Source: Candidatus Cloacimonadota bacterium (GTDB lineage: Bacteria > Cloacimonadota > Cloacimonadia > Cloacimonadales > TCS61). From it: DNA of 5,340 bases. How positions within the stretch are numbered: position 1 is the stretch's first letter; each line of letters opens with the position of its first letter. This document shows positions 1 through 4,964 of the stretch, piece by piece. The stretch spans positions 1-5,340 of the forward strand of contig QMNP01000134.1 in assembly GCA_003647825.1 (NCBI GenBank). Reading direction: 5' to 3'. Position numbers and translations under genes: made by a program. The notes below the pieces were generated by a model. That model searched no databases. It saw only the letters and a program-made list of their open reading frames with translations, and was not told the DNA's origin.

Positions 1-1927
1 AGAAAGATTCATCGCTTTCAGTAAACTTCGCTTTAGAAATTCTAAGTTCTTCCAGAATTTCTTCCATGATTCCTTTTACATCAAAAAAATTAATATTTGC
101 AGACTTCTCTTTCCAATAAACCGAATTGAGTGCTCCAGTTAAAATACCACTAACATGCAATCTCTCTGAAGCCAGCTTCTGATCTGCTCTCGTGAATGTT
201 TTTGCCATTTCGAATAACTTAAGATTTTTCTGACCATGATTTAGATTATGCAAAGCATTTTTAAGAATTTGCGGAAGCAAAATTGGTCTCATTATCGAGA
301 ATCTGCTTCCCAGAGGATTGATCAGTTCTGCAAAATTTCTTCTCTCATCATTTACTGAAATCTTAAGTTTATCCAAATCTTCAGGATCACCAAAATTCCA
401 GTTGAGAACCTCAGAAAAACCATTCGCTGTTAAAATATCAGCGATCTTTCTGCGAGCATAAAATACTTCTCGGTTCATAACGCTTTGTGTTTTTAAGAGG
501 GTATCAACATTGTTATAGCCATGCAGGCGAATTATCTCTTCGATTAAATCAATTTCTCGGCTAAGATCTTTGCGATAAGCTGGAATGATAAACTGCAATA
601 AATCATCTTCTTCAGAATTCAATTTAAGACCAAGAGCTTCCAGATAATTGATCAGTTTCTGATTAGTTACATCTATTGTTAAAAGTTTTTTAACTCTGGA
701 AGGCCGAACTCCAACAATTACCTCACCTTTAGGATTTGGGAAAGAATCAAGTTTTCCATTCAGAAGTTTTCCACCGGCAACTTTCAAGATCAGTGCAGCA
801 GCTCTTTGACTTACTATTTCAGCTGTTTCATCAGAAATATCTCTTTCAAAACGATATGAGGAATCTGTAGAAATATTTAACCTTCCAGCAGATTTTCGAA
901 TCGATGAATAAAGGAAATTTGCAGCTTCCAGAACAATATCTCTGGTAGTATCTGTAATGTGAGAATTTTCTCCACCGATAATTCCAGCTAAAGCAACTGG
1001 TTTGTTAGAATCGGCAATAACCAGATCAGAATCATTTAATGTATAAGTTTCTTCGTCAAGAGCAGGAAATTTTTCTCCACTCTTTGCCTTTCGAACTATA
1101 ATTTCTTTATTTCCAAGAAGATGGTAATCAAACGCATGAAGCGGATGCCCATATTCCATCATTACAAAATTGGTTACATCAACTATGTTGTTAATTGGCC
1201 TTAATCCAACTGAAACAAGCCTTTCTTTGAGCCAATTCGGTGATTCTTTAATTGTAACACCCTTGATCATTCTGGCTGTATATCGTGTACAAAGATCTGG
1301 AGCAAGATTTTGCAGTTTCAAACTATCTTCGATCGGTTCATCGCTTTCCATTATTTTAACTTCTGGAAGTTTAATGGGAAGATGTAATAAGGCCGAAAGA
1401 TCTTTTGCAACACCGATCATTCCAAGTAGATCAGGACGATTGGGAGTGATCTCTACATCAAAAATCGTATCTTCCATTTTTAGAAAAGATGCTAATGTTT
1501 CACCAATGGGTGCTGAATCCGGCAAAATCATAATTCCATCGTGATTTTCTGATATTCCCAGTTCCTGTTCCGAGCAGATCATGCCAAAAGAAACTTCACC
1601 TCGCAGCTTAGCTTTCTTAATTTTGAAATCACCAATTTGTGTTCCAACCGGTGCAAAAGCAATTTTTTGATCTGTTGCGCAATTTGGTGCTCCGCAGATA
1701 ACCTGAACCGTTTCCTTGCCGTCATCTACCTGGCAGATTGAAAGATGATCTGATCCCGGGTGATCCTTGCATTCCAAAATTTTAGCTACTTTAATCTGGT
1801 TAAGTTCTTCGCCCAGTTTCTCTACAGATTCTACCTCAATTCCGGCAAAGGTAAGCTTGTCTTCTAACTGTTGCGGAGAAATGTTTATATCTAAATAATC
1901 TTTTAGCCAGTTATAACTGATTTTCAT
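1..1927 (-). CDS. pheT: Phenylalanyl-tRNA synthetase beta subunit, C-terminus off the window
   Basis: Beta subunit of the alpha2-beta2 enzyme that charges tRNA-Phe; in this family it carries tRNA-binding and editing (B3/4) domains. The frame is open from an ATG at 1927 to the left edge, giving 642 residues of a family usually near 800, so the end of the catalytic-like core and the anticodon-binding FDX-ACB domain lie outside. Visible blocks: an EMAP-like tRNA-binding domain (about residues 44-150, with VICGAPN near 77 and LRGEVSFGMICSE near 109-120); DVEITPNRPDLLG at 157-169; B3/4 region with LRPINNIVDVTN (242-253), YGHPLHAFD (259-267), AGIIGGEN (314-321) and SSYRFERD (356-363); B5 domain about 404-475 with YRKDLSREIDLIEEI; core with NPLGSRFSIMRP (537-548). 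It starts 45 bases after pheS. No clear Shine-Dalgarno precedes the ATG, unlike the ribosomal-protein genes. No frame disruption is seen. Confidence 0.97.
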   Translation of the reverse strand, partial: MKISYNWLKDYLDINISPQQLEDKLTFAGIEVESVEKLGEELNQIKVAKILECKDHPGSDHLSICQVDDGKETVQVICGAPNCATDQKIAFAPVGTQIGDFKIKKAKLRGEVSFGMICSEQELGISENHDGIMILPDSAPIGETLASFLKMEDTIFDVEITPNRPDLLGMIGVAKDLSALLHLPIKLPEVKIMESDEPIEDSLKLQNLAPDLCTRYTARMIKGVTIKESPNWLKERLVSVGLRPINNIVDVTNFVMMEYGHPLHAFDYHLLGNKEIIVRKAKSGEKFPALDEETYTLNDSDLVIADSNKPVALAGIIGGENSHITDTTRDIVLEAANFLYSSIRKSAGRLNISTDSSYRFERDISDETAEIVSQRAAALILKVAGGKLLNGKLDSFPNPKGEVIVGVRPSRVKKLLTIDVTNQKLINYLEALGLKLNSEEDDLLQFIIPAYRKDLSREIDLIEEIIRLHGYNNVDTLLKTQSVMNREVFYARRKIADILTANGFSEVLNWNFGDPEDLDKLKISVNDERRNFAELINPLGSRFSIMRPILLPQILKNALHNLNHGQKNLKLFEMAKTFTRADQKLASERLHVSGILTGALNSVYWKEKSANINFFDVKGIMEEILEELRISKAKFTESDESF

Positions 1928-1951
1928 AATAATACCAAAAAGAACTTCTGA

Positions 1952-1969
1952 GCAGGTTGTGGAACCTGC
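1952..1969 (-). other. Hairpin in the pheS-pheT gap
   Basis: A perfect 7-bp inverted repeat, GCAGGTT-CCAC-AACCTGC on the minus strand, starts 3 bases after the pheS stop codon and fills much of the 45-base gap to pheT. A run of five T follows only after 8 further bases, so it is a poor intrinsic terminator. It may instead protect or process the mRNA or influence pheT translation, which lacks an obvious Shine-Dalgarno. The dyad is seen; the role is inference. Confidence 0.5.
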
Positions 1970-1972
1970 ATT

Positions 1973-2992
1973 TTATTTAAACTGTTTTAAAAATCTAATA
2001 TCGTTTTCGAACATCGTTCTGATATCGGGAATTTTGTATTTGAGCATGGCAATACGATCCATTCCCAAACCAAAAGCATATCCTGTATATTTTTCAGAAT
2101 CAATTCCCAGCATATCAAAGACATTAGGGTCAACCATACCAGCTCCGCCCATTTCCAGCCAACCGCTGCCTTTACAAAGGTTGCAGCCTTCACCATAGCA
2201 TTTTACACAAATAATATCAATTTCTGCACTTGGTTCTGTAAATGGAAAGAAGTGAGGTCTGATTCGAGACTCGATTTTATCGTCAAAGAGTTTTTTCACA
2301 AAGACATTCAACATATCCCGTAAATCGACAAAAGTAACGCCCTCATCTACAACTAAAGCTTCCACTTGATGAAACATTGGTGAATGTGATGCATCGTTTT
2401 CGTTGCGATAACAACTTCCTGGAGAGATGATCTTGATGGGAGGTTTATGGTTTTCCATAACACGAACCTGCACTGTAGAAGTTTGTGTTCTCAGCAAGAC
2501 ATCTTTATCCAGATAAAATGTATCGGAAAGGTCCCTTGCGGGATGATCTTTCGGCGTGTTCAAGGCATCGAAATTGTGGAATTCATCTTCGACATCCGGT
2601 CCTTCAGCTACATCGAATCCCATGGAGATGAAAACATCTTCTATCTCGCGCCAAACTCTGGTTAGCGGATGCAAAGCACCTACTTCCCGTTTTCGACCAG
2701 GCATTGTGAAATCGATCGCATCAGATTGAACTGCTTTCTGATATTCTGAATCTTTTATCTCTGCTTCCCGAGAAGCCAGAATTTCAGCAATCTCAGATTT
2801 TACAACATTCACCGTTTGCCCAAAAGCTGGTCTCTCTTCTTTAGGAAGGGAGCCAATCTTCTGCATGAAACCATTTAATACACTTTTCTTACCAGTGTAT
2901 CGAGATTTCAATTGCATTAGCTCATGCATTGAACCTGCTTGAGCAATATCAACTTTGGCAGCTTCTAAAACCTTTTGTAATTCCTCTTTCAA
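1973..2992 (-). CDS. pheS: Phenylalanyl-tRNA synthetase alpha subunit
   Basis: Catalytic class II subunit that activates phenylalanine with ATP and transfers it to tRNA-Phe. The 339 residues match the usual bacterial length. An N-terminal helical arm (about 1-90) is followed by motif 1 around HPLTRVWREIED (108-119), GPDVEDEFHNFDALN (131-145), LLRTQTSTVQVR (166-177), motif 2 with YRNEND and FHQVEAL (195-213), FTEPSAEID (251-259) and motif 3 GLGMDRIAMLKY (308-319), ending FLKQFK. A double CxxC insert (C262, C265, C270, C273) sits just before GWLEMGGAGMV; many bacteria have such a cysteine insert, while the E. coli protein as I recall it does not. The start is TTG at 2992: an in-frame TAG lies 9 bases upstream, no ATG intervenes, and AGGA sits 7 bases away. 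The gap from rplT is 25 bases. Confidence 0.98.
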   Translation of the reverse strand: MKEELQKVLEAAKVDIAQAGSMHELMQLKSRYTGKKSVLNGFMQKIGSLPKEERPAFGQTVNVVKSEIAEILASREAEIKDSEYQKAVQSDAIDFTMPGRKREVGALHPLTRVWREIEDVFISMGFDVAEGPDVEDEFHNFDALNTPKDHPARDLSDTFYLDKDVLLRTQTSTVQVRVMENHKPPIKIISPGSCYRNENDASHSPMFHQVEALVVDEGVTFVDLRDMLNVFVKKLFDDKIESRIRPHFFPFTEPSAEIDIICVKCYGEGCNLCKGSGWLEMGGAGMVDPNVFDMLGIDSEKYTGYAFGLGMDRIAMLKYKIPDIRTMFENDIRFLKQFK

Positions 2993-2999
2993 AATGAAA

Positions 3000-3003
3000 T
3001 CCT
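3000..3003 (-). promoter_or_regulatory. Ribosome-binding site deciding the TTG start of pheS
   Basis: AGGA on the minus strand is spaced 7 bases from the TTG at 2992-2990. With the in-frame stop immediately upstream, it supports TTG as the start codon rather than a longer reading. Confidence 0.6.
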
Positions 3004-3017
3004 AATAAAATTTAGAA

Positions 3018-3374
3018 TTAATTGATTTGTTTTTTGGCTAAATCGCAAAGTTTTCCAAAAGCTTCGATATCATGAAATGCTAAATGAGCCAATACTTTTC
3101 TATCGATTTCAACATCAGCTTTTTTTAATCCATTTATAAGTCTGCTATAAGTAAGTTCGTGCATTCTTGCAGCAGCATTAATCCGAATAATCCAGAGCTT
3201 TCTGAATTCTCTTTTTTTGGCTTTTCTATCTCTATAAGCGTATTGCCAGCCTTTTTCTACAGCCTGGCGTGCTGTTCTGTACAATTTACTGCGACCGCCA
3301 ACATAACCTTTGGCTGCTTTAAGCACTTTTTTTCTTCTATTTTTTGCTGCTACATTATTTACTGAACGTGGCAT
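3018..3374 (-). CDS. rplT: Large ribosomal subunit protein L20
   Basis: L20 (bL20) binds 23S rRNA early in 50S assembly. In E. coli and Bacillus it also represses its own operon by binding the mRNA leader. The 118-residue length is exact for the family. Typical features are the basic N-terminal tail starting MPRSVNNVAAKNRRKKVLK, the GYVGGRSKLYRTA block (23-35), YAYRDRKAKKREFRKLWI (45-62), INAAARMHELTYSRLINGL (65-83) and the C-terminal globular part with DRKVLAHLA and FGKLCDLAK. The ATG at 3374 is preceded by AAGGAGA at 7 bases (3382-3388). It lies 23 bases downstream of rpmI and 25 bases upstream of pheS, as expected for one operon. As the likely autoregulator, it is relevant to the attenuator-like structure upstream of infC. 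Confidence 0.98.
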   Translation of the reverse strand: MPRSVNNVAAKNRRKKVLKAAKGYVGGRSKLYRTARQAVEKGWQYAYRDRKAKKREFRKLWIIRINAAARMHELTYSRLINGLKKADVEIDRKVLAHLAFHDIEAFGKLCDLAKKQIN

Positions 3375-3397
3375 TTTACATTCTCCTTAATTAAAAA

Positions 3398-3592
3398 TTA
3401 GATTCCCAGCATTCTTTTCATTCTAGCTTCATCATTGCTGTGAACCAGATCAGAACTTCTGAGGTTTCTCTTACGTTTGGAAGACTTCTTTGTCATTATA
3501 TGGCCGGCATTTGCATGCGATCTTTTTAATTTACCTTTTCCGGTAACCTTAAATCGCTTTGCTACCGCTCTACGTGTTTTGAGTTTAGGCAT
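3398..3592 (-). CDS. rpmI: Large ribosomal subunit protein L35
   Basis: L35 (bL35) is a small, very basic 50S protein almost always encoded between infC and rplT. The 64 residues match the family length. Diagnostic features are MPKLKTRRAVAKRFKVTGKG at the start, the KLKRSHANAGHIMTKKSSKR block (21-40), KRKRNLR, and the short tail ending in MKRMLGI. The ATG at 3592 has a strong AGGAGG (3597-3602) four bases upstream. It starts 22 bases after the infC stop codon. Nothing unusual is seen. Confidence 0.98.
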   Translation of the reverse strand: MPKLKTRRAVAKRFKVTGKGKLKRSHANAGHIMTKKSSKRKRNLRSSDLVHSNDEARMKRMLGI

Positions 3593-3614
3593 TTTCCCTC
3601 CTACTCTATATATT

Positions 3615-4208
3615 TTATTCTTTGTTCTCTTCTAATTTTGATTCGAGAAGTTTATCTATATCTTTTTTGGGTGATACGATAGTGAAGATTGTGCGGCCTT
3701 CACTTCGAGGCTGATGTTCTACATCTATGTAATCCTTCAGATCTTCAACAAGTTTTTCCAGTAATTTGAAGCCAATTTCTTTATGTGCCAGTTGACGCCC
3801 TCTGAATCTTACGGTGAATTTTACTTTGTGATGCTGTGCTAGAAATTTTAAAGCATTGTTTTTCTTGAAAGTATAATCGTGCTCTTCTGTATTTGGACCA
3901 AATTTCACTTCTTTAGTTTGAACGATATGTTGCTTCTTTCTGGATTCTCGCATTTTTCGTTCTTTTTGGTAGTGATATTGGCCAAACGCCATAATCTTAC
4001 ATACAGGTGGTTGTGCATTAGGAGAGATCTCAACCAGATCCAAATTTGCTCGATCTGCTTTATTTAATGCTTCTCCTAATGATACTACACCAACTTGATT
4101 ACCATTTTCATCAATCAAACGTACCGATGTTGCAGTGATCTCCCTGTTGATCCTTTCCTTAGGAACTACAGGTTTCATTTTTGCTTTACTTCTACTTCTC
4201 CAGCCCAA
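3615..4208 (-). CDS. infC: Translation initiation factor IF-3
   Basis: IF3 binds the 30S subunit, prevents premature 50S joining and rejects non-AUG starts and wrong initiator tRNA. The N-domain (about 20-80) shows INREITATSVRLIDENGNQ, LGEALNKADRANLDLVEISP and PPVCKIMAFGQYHYQ. A basic linker helix (81-95) leads to the C-domain (about 97-180) with TKEVKFGPNTEEHDYTFK, VKFTVRFRGRQLAH and GRTIFTIVSPKK. The 197 residues assume a TTG start at 4208, four bases after AAGGAGG (4213-4219). An ATG at 4178 (residue 11) is possible but has only a weak purine-rich upstream sequence, and conserved sequence begins only near residue 20, so homology does not decide. A non-AUG start fits the known IF3 autoregulation through AUU in E. 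coli. First gene of the operon, with a long structured leader. Confidence 0.97.
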   Translation of the reverse strand: MGWRSRSKAKMKPVVPKERINREITATSVRLIDENGNQVGVVSLGEALNKADRANLDLVEISPNAQPPVCKIMAFGQYHYQKERKMRESRKKQHIVQTKEVKFGPNTEEHDYTFKKNNALKFLAQHHKVKFTVRFRGRQLAHKEIGFKLLEKLVEDLKDYIDVEHQPRSEGRTIFTIVSPKKDIDKLLESKLEENKE

Positions 4209-4212
4209 AAAG

Positions 4213-4219
4213 CCTCCTT
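4213..4219 (-). promoter_or_regulatory. Shine-Dalgarno selecting the infC TTG start
   Basis: AAGGAGG on the minus strand is spaced 4 bases from TTG at 4208-4206. It is the strongest such motif near the gene and has no nearby ATG, which argues for TTG initiation. The first in-frame ATG is 30 bases further downstream. Confidence 0.65.
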
Positions 4220-4229
4220 GTTTTTGTTC

Positions 4230-4251
4230 ACTGGCATCAAATTCTACCAGT
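4230..4251 (-). other. Hairpin between attenuator terminator and infC ribosome-binding site
   Basis: Minus-strand ACTGGTA and TGCCAGT can form a 7-bp stem (one G-U) with an 8-base loop, ending 11 bases before the infC Shine-Dalgarno. Its 5' arm and loop contain GGTAGAATTT, close to the GTAGAATTT in the terminator hairpin. The role is unknown. Confidence 0.4.
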
Positions 4252-4260
4252 TATATAGAT

Positions 4261-4290
4261 AAAAAAAAGCGAGTAAAATTCTACTCGCTT
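4261..4290 (-). terminator. Intrinsic terminator in the infC leader
   Basis: On the minus strand, AAGCGAGTA and TACTCGCTT form a perfect 9-bp stem around the loop GAATTT, and six more T follow the stem (eight T in a row in total). It is oriented only to the minus strand, because the other side has no T run. No gene lies upstream on the minus strand within the window, and infC begins about 50 bases downstream, so it most likely acts as a conditional terminator of the infC operon. Confidence 0.8.
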
Positions 4291-4381
4291 ATATCGTCTC
4301 AATGCGACAATTTATTGATTTATCGAACCCTACAAGTATTCTATTAGAAACCGTAAGGTAGAAGCGAGCAGCCTCTTTCAT
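4289..4381 (-). CDS. Possible 30-codon leader ORF before infC
   Basis: An ATG at 4381 opens a 30-codon frame starting MKEAARFYLTV and ending CRIETI. Its TAA (4291-4289) overlaps the first two bases of the terminator stem. Codons 4-7 contain the segment complementary to the terminator 5' arm, so translation could influence folding. Against it: there is no clear Shine-Dalgarno, and only two Phe codons occur, so this is not a classic Phe attenuation peptide. I do not recognise the peptide. The overlap with the terminator could be chance. Confidence 0.2.
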   Translation of the reverse strand: MKEAARFYLTVSNRILVGFDKSINCRIETI

Positions 4382-4402
4382 TTACATTTTCATCAACCGA
4401 TG

Positions 4403-4432
4403 CAAAGAAGAAAACAGCAGATAATGAGTCAA
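4403..4432 (-). promoter_or_regulatory. Weak candidate promoter for the infC operon
   Basis: Minus-strand TTGACT (4432-4427) is a good -35 match (five of six bases), but no good TATAAT follows at 16-18 bases; the sequence there is pyrimidine-rich and ends in TTTG (4406-4403). It is well placed to start the structured leader. Another weak option is TTGTAT with AATAAT 16 bases on, around 4525-4498. Neither is secure. Confidence 0.2.
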
Positions 4433-4473
4433 GTATTTTGTTTTCTGCCATGTTACAAGTGCGATTTCCTTAA

Positions 4474-4498
4474 TATCAAAACTTATTGCAGTTTGATA
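4474..4498. repeat. 25-bp imperfect dyad in the divergent intergenic region
   Basis: TATCAAAACT and AGTTTGATA are inverted copies, 9 bp with one bulged A, around a 6-base centre TATTGC. Lying between the two divergent transcription units, it could be an operator for a dimeric regulator or an RNA hairpin. No gene for a regulator is in the window, and AT-rich sequence makes chance dyads more likely. Confidence 0.35.
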
Positions 4499-4513
4499 AT
4501 TATTTTATGTTTG
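4486..4513 (+). promoter_or_regulatory. Weak candidate promoter for the plus-strand peptide genes
   Basis: TTG at 4486-4488, a 17-base spacer and TATGTTTG at 4506-4513 fit the TTG / TAnnTTTG pattern known for Bacteroidetes promoters. I see no convincing sigma-70 pair elsewhere upstream of the peptide genes. It overlaps the right half of the dyad at 4474-4498. The organism is not shown to be a bacteroidete, and strong Shine-Dalgarno use argues against that, so this is tentative. Confidence 0.2.
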
Positions 4514-4606
4514 TAAACTAATACAATTTAAAAATTTCTTGCCAGTATAAAAAAAAAATTGATTTTCGAATCATATTGAAAAAATGTATAGCAAAGTGGA
4601 GTATAG

Positions 4607-4648
4607 ATGAGTGGTGATTCTTGTGAATTACTGCCTCGAAGAGGTTAA
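4607..4648 (+). CDS. Possible 13-residue peptide upstream of the AQGD genes
   Basis: ATG at 4607 follows GGAG (4598-4601) at 5 bases and encodes MSGDSCELLPRRG before TAA. The last codons contain a short CCTC-GAA-GAGG hairpin. It is much too short for recognition by family. The ribosome-binding site and the position ahead of two small peptide genes make a leader or micro-peptide possible, but it may be chance. Confidence 0.25.
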   Translation: MSGDSCELLPRRG

Positions 4649-4652
4649 CAAA

Positions 4653-4700
4653 ATGAAAATAAAAAAAAATTGTTTTAAAAGAAAATGGAGGAAAAAATGA
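4653..4700 (+). CDS. Possible 15-residue basic peptide coupled to the next gene
   Basis: ATG at 4653, eight bases after AGAGG, encodes MKIKKNCFKRKWRKK and stops at TGA 4698-4700. The stop overlaps the preferred start of the next gene in an ATGA arrangement typical of translational coupling. However, its last codons are made from the Shine-Dalgarno and A-rich spacer of that gene, which alone could produce a basic peptide by chance. Confidence 0.2.
   Translation: MKIKKNCFKRKWRKK
4687..4691 (+). promoter_or_regulatory. Shine-Dalgarno deciding the start of the first AQGD gene
   Basis: GGAGG lies 5 bases before ATG 4697. The earlier in-frame ATG at 4685 overlaps this motif, so it cannot use it. 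The site therefore points to the shorter, 84-residue product starting MKGKM. Confidence 0.75.
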
Positions 4701-4951
4701 AAGGGAAAATGTTGTTGGTGTTGGCTGTAGCAGTAGTTATTTCTACTCTCAGTATCGTTAGTATGATCAGAAGTAATGATGTAGATTCATTACAGTCGTA
4801 TTTATGTAGCATGGAATGTAATGCTCAAGGTGATTTCATGCCGGAACCTTATGAAGGTAATTTAATGGCACCTGCCAAACAAACTGATGACAAGTTGTGC
4901 GTAGCTCAGGGAGATATCAAACCATCAACCTGGGAAAAAATCAATAATTAA
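4697..4951 (+). CDS. Small membrane-anchored or secreted peptide with two AQGD repeats
   Basis: I do not recognise a named family. The 84-residue product starts MKGKM and has a hydrophobic segment (about residues 5-24, LLVLAVAVVISTLSIVSM) followed by Arg, which looks like a signal peptide or N-terminal anchor. No clear signal-peptidase or lipobox site is seen. The exported part has two related motifs: CNAQGDFMPEPY (41-52) and CVAQGDIKPSTW (68-79), 27 residues apart, each preceded by Cys; a third Cys is C37. The next gene, 13 bases on, is a paralogue sharing the hydrophobic head, an ECNAQGD-x-MPEPY block and the KPxxW motif. The final repeat has Lys-x-x-x-Trp spacing, as in streptide-like modified peptides, but no enzyme is visible. 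It could be a RiPP-type precursor, a signalling peptide or a small surface protein. Coding is well supported by the paralogue and ribosome-binding site; function is unknown. Confidence 0.8.
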   Translation: MKGKMLLVLAVAVVISTLSIVSMIRSNDVDSLQSYLCSMECNAQGDFMPEPYEGNLMAPAKQTDDKLCVAQGDIKPSTWEKINN

Positions 4952-4964
4952 TTAGGAGGATAAA

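Larger units (their letters stand above)
4209..4402 (-). promoter_or_regulatory. Structured infC leader, candidate attenuator
   Basis: This non-coding leader precedes infC. In minus-strand order it holds CTGCTCGCTT (4371-4362), a 6-bp hairpin (4311-4293, one G-U pair), the intrinsic terminator (4290-4261), a 7-bp hairpin (4251-4230, one G-U pair) and the infC Shine-Dalgarno. CTGCTCGCTT can pair over 10 bases, one being G-U, with AAGCGAGTAG at 4290-4281, which contains the whole 5' arm of the terminator. The adjoining TTCTACC (4363-4357) is complementary to GGTAGAA (4248-4242) beyond the terminator. Bacillus controls the infC-rpmI-rplT operon by L20-dependent attenuation; the layout here suggests the same, but I did not match the L20-leader consensus. 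Confidence 0.55.

Noticed and set aside
1170..1544. Plus-strand open frame of 124 codons
   Set aside because: It lies antisense to the conserved tRNA-binding to B3/4 part of pheT; it has no ribosome-binding site or recognisable domain.
1959..2665. Open frames at 1959-2198 (+), 2447-2665 (+) and 1987-2196 (-)
   Set aside because: All are shadows within pheS, whose own frame is conserved throughout.
3159..4347. Plus-strand frames at 3159-3365, 3879-4067 and 4135-4347
   Set aside because: The first lies antisense to rplT and the second antisense to infC. The third starts antisense to infC and then runs through the structured leader; its 3' part is better explained by the terminator and leader.
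4289..4381. Classical Phe attenuation leader peptide
   Set aside because: The short frame has only two separated Phe codons and no clear ribosome-binding site, unlike the E. coli pheST leader peptide.
4209..4400. T-box riboswitch controlling the synthetase genes
   Set aside because: I looked for the TGGNACCGCG-like T-box sequence before the terminator and did not find it.
4549..4573. Second minus-strand terminator: TGATT-CGAA-AATCA followed by ten T
   Set aside because: The stem is only 5 bp and AT-rich, and no minus-strand gene lies upstream of it in the window, so chance in AT-rich DNA is likelier.
4685..4696. Upstream ATG at 4685 as start of the first AQGD gene
   Set aside because: It overlaps GGAGG, which is ideally spaced for ATG 4697; the next gene shows the same short MK-start design.
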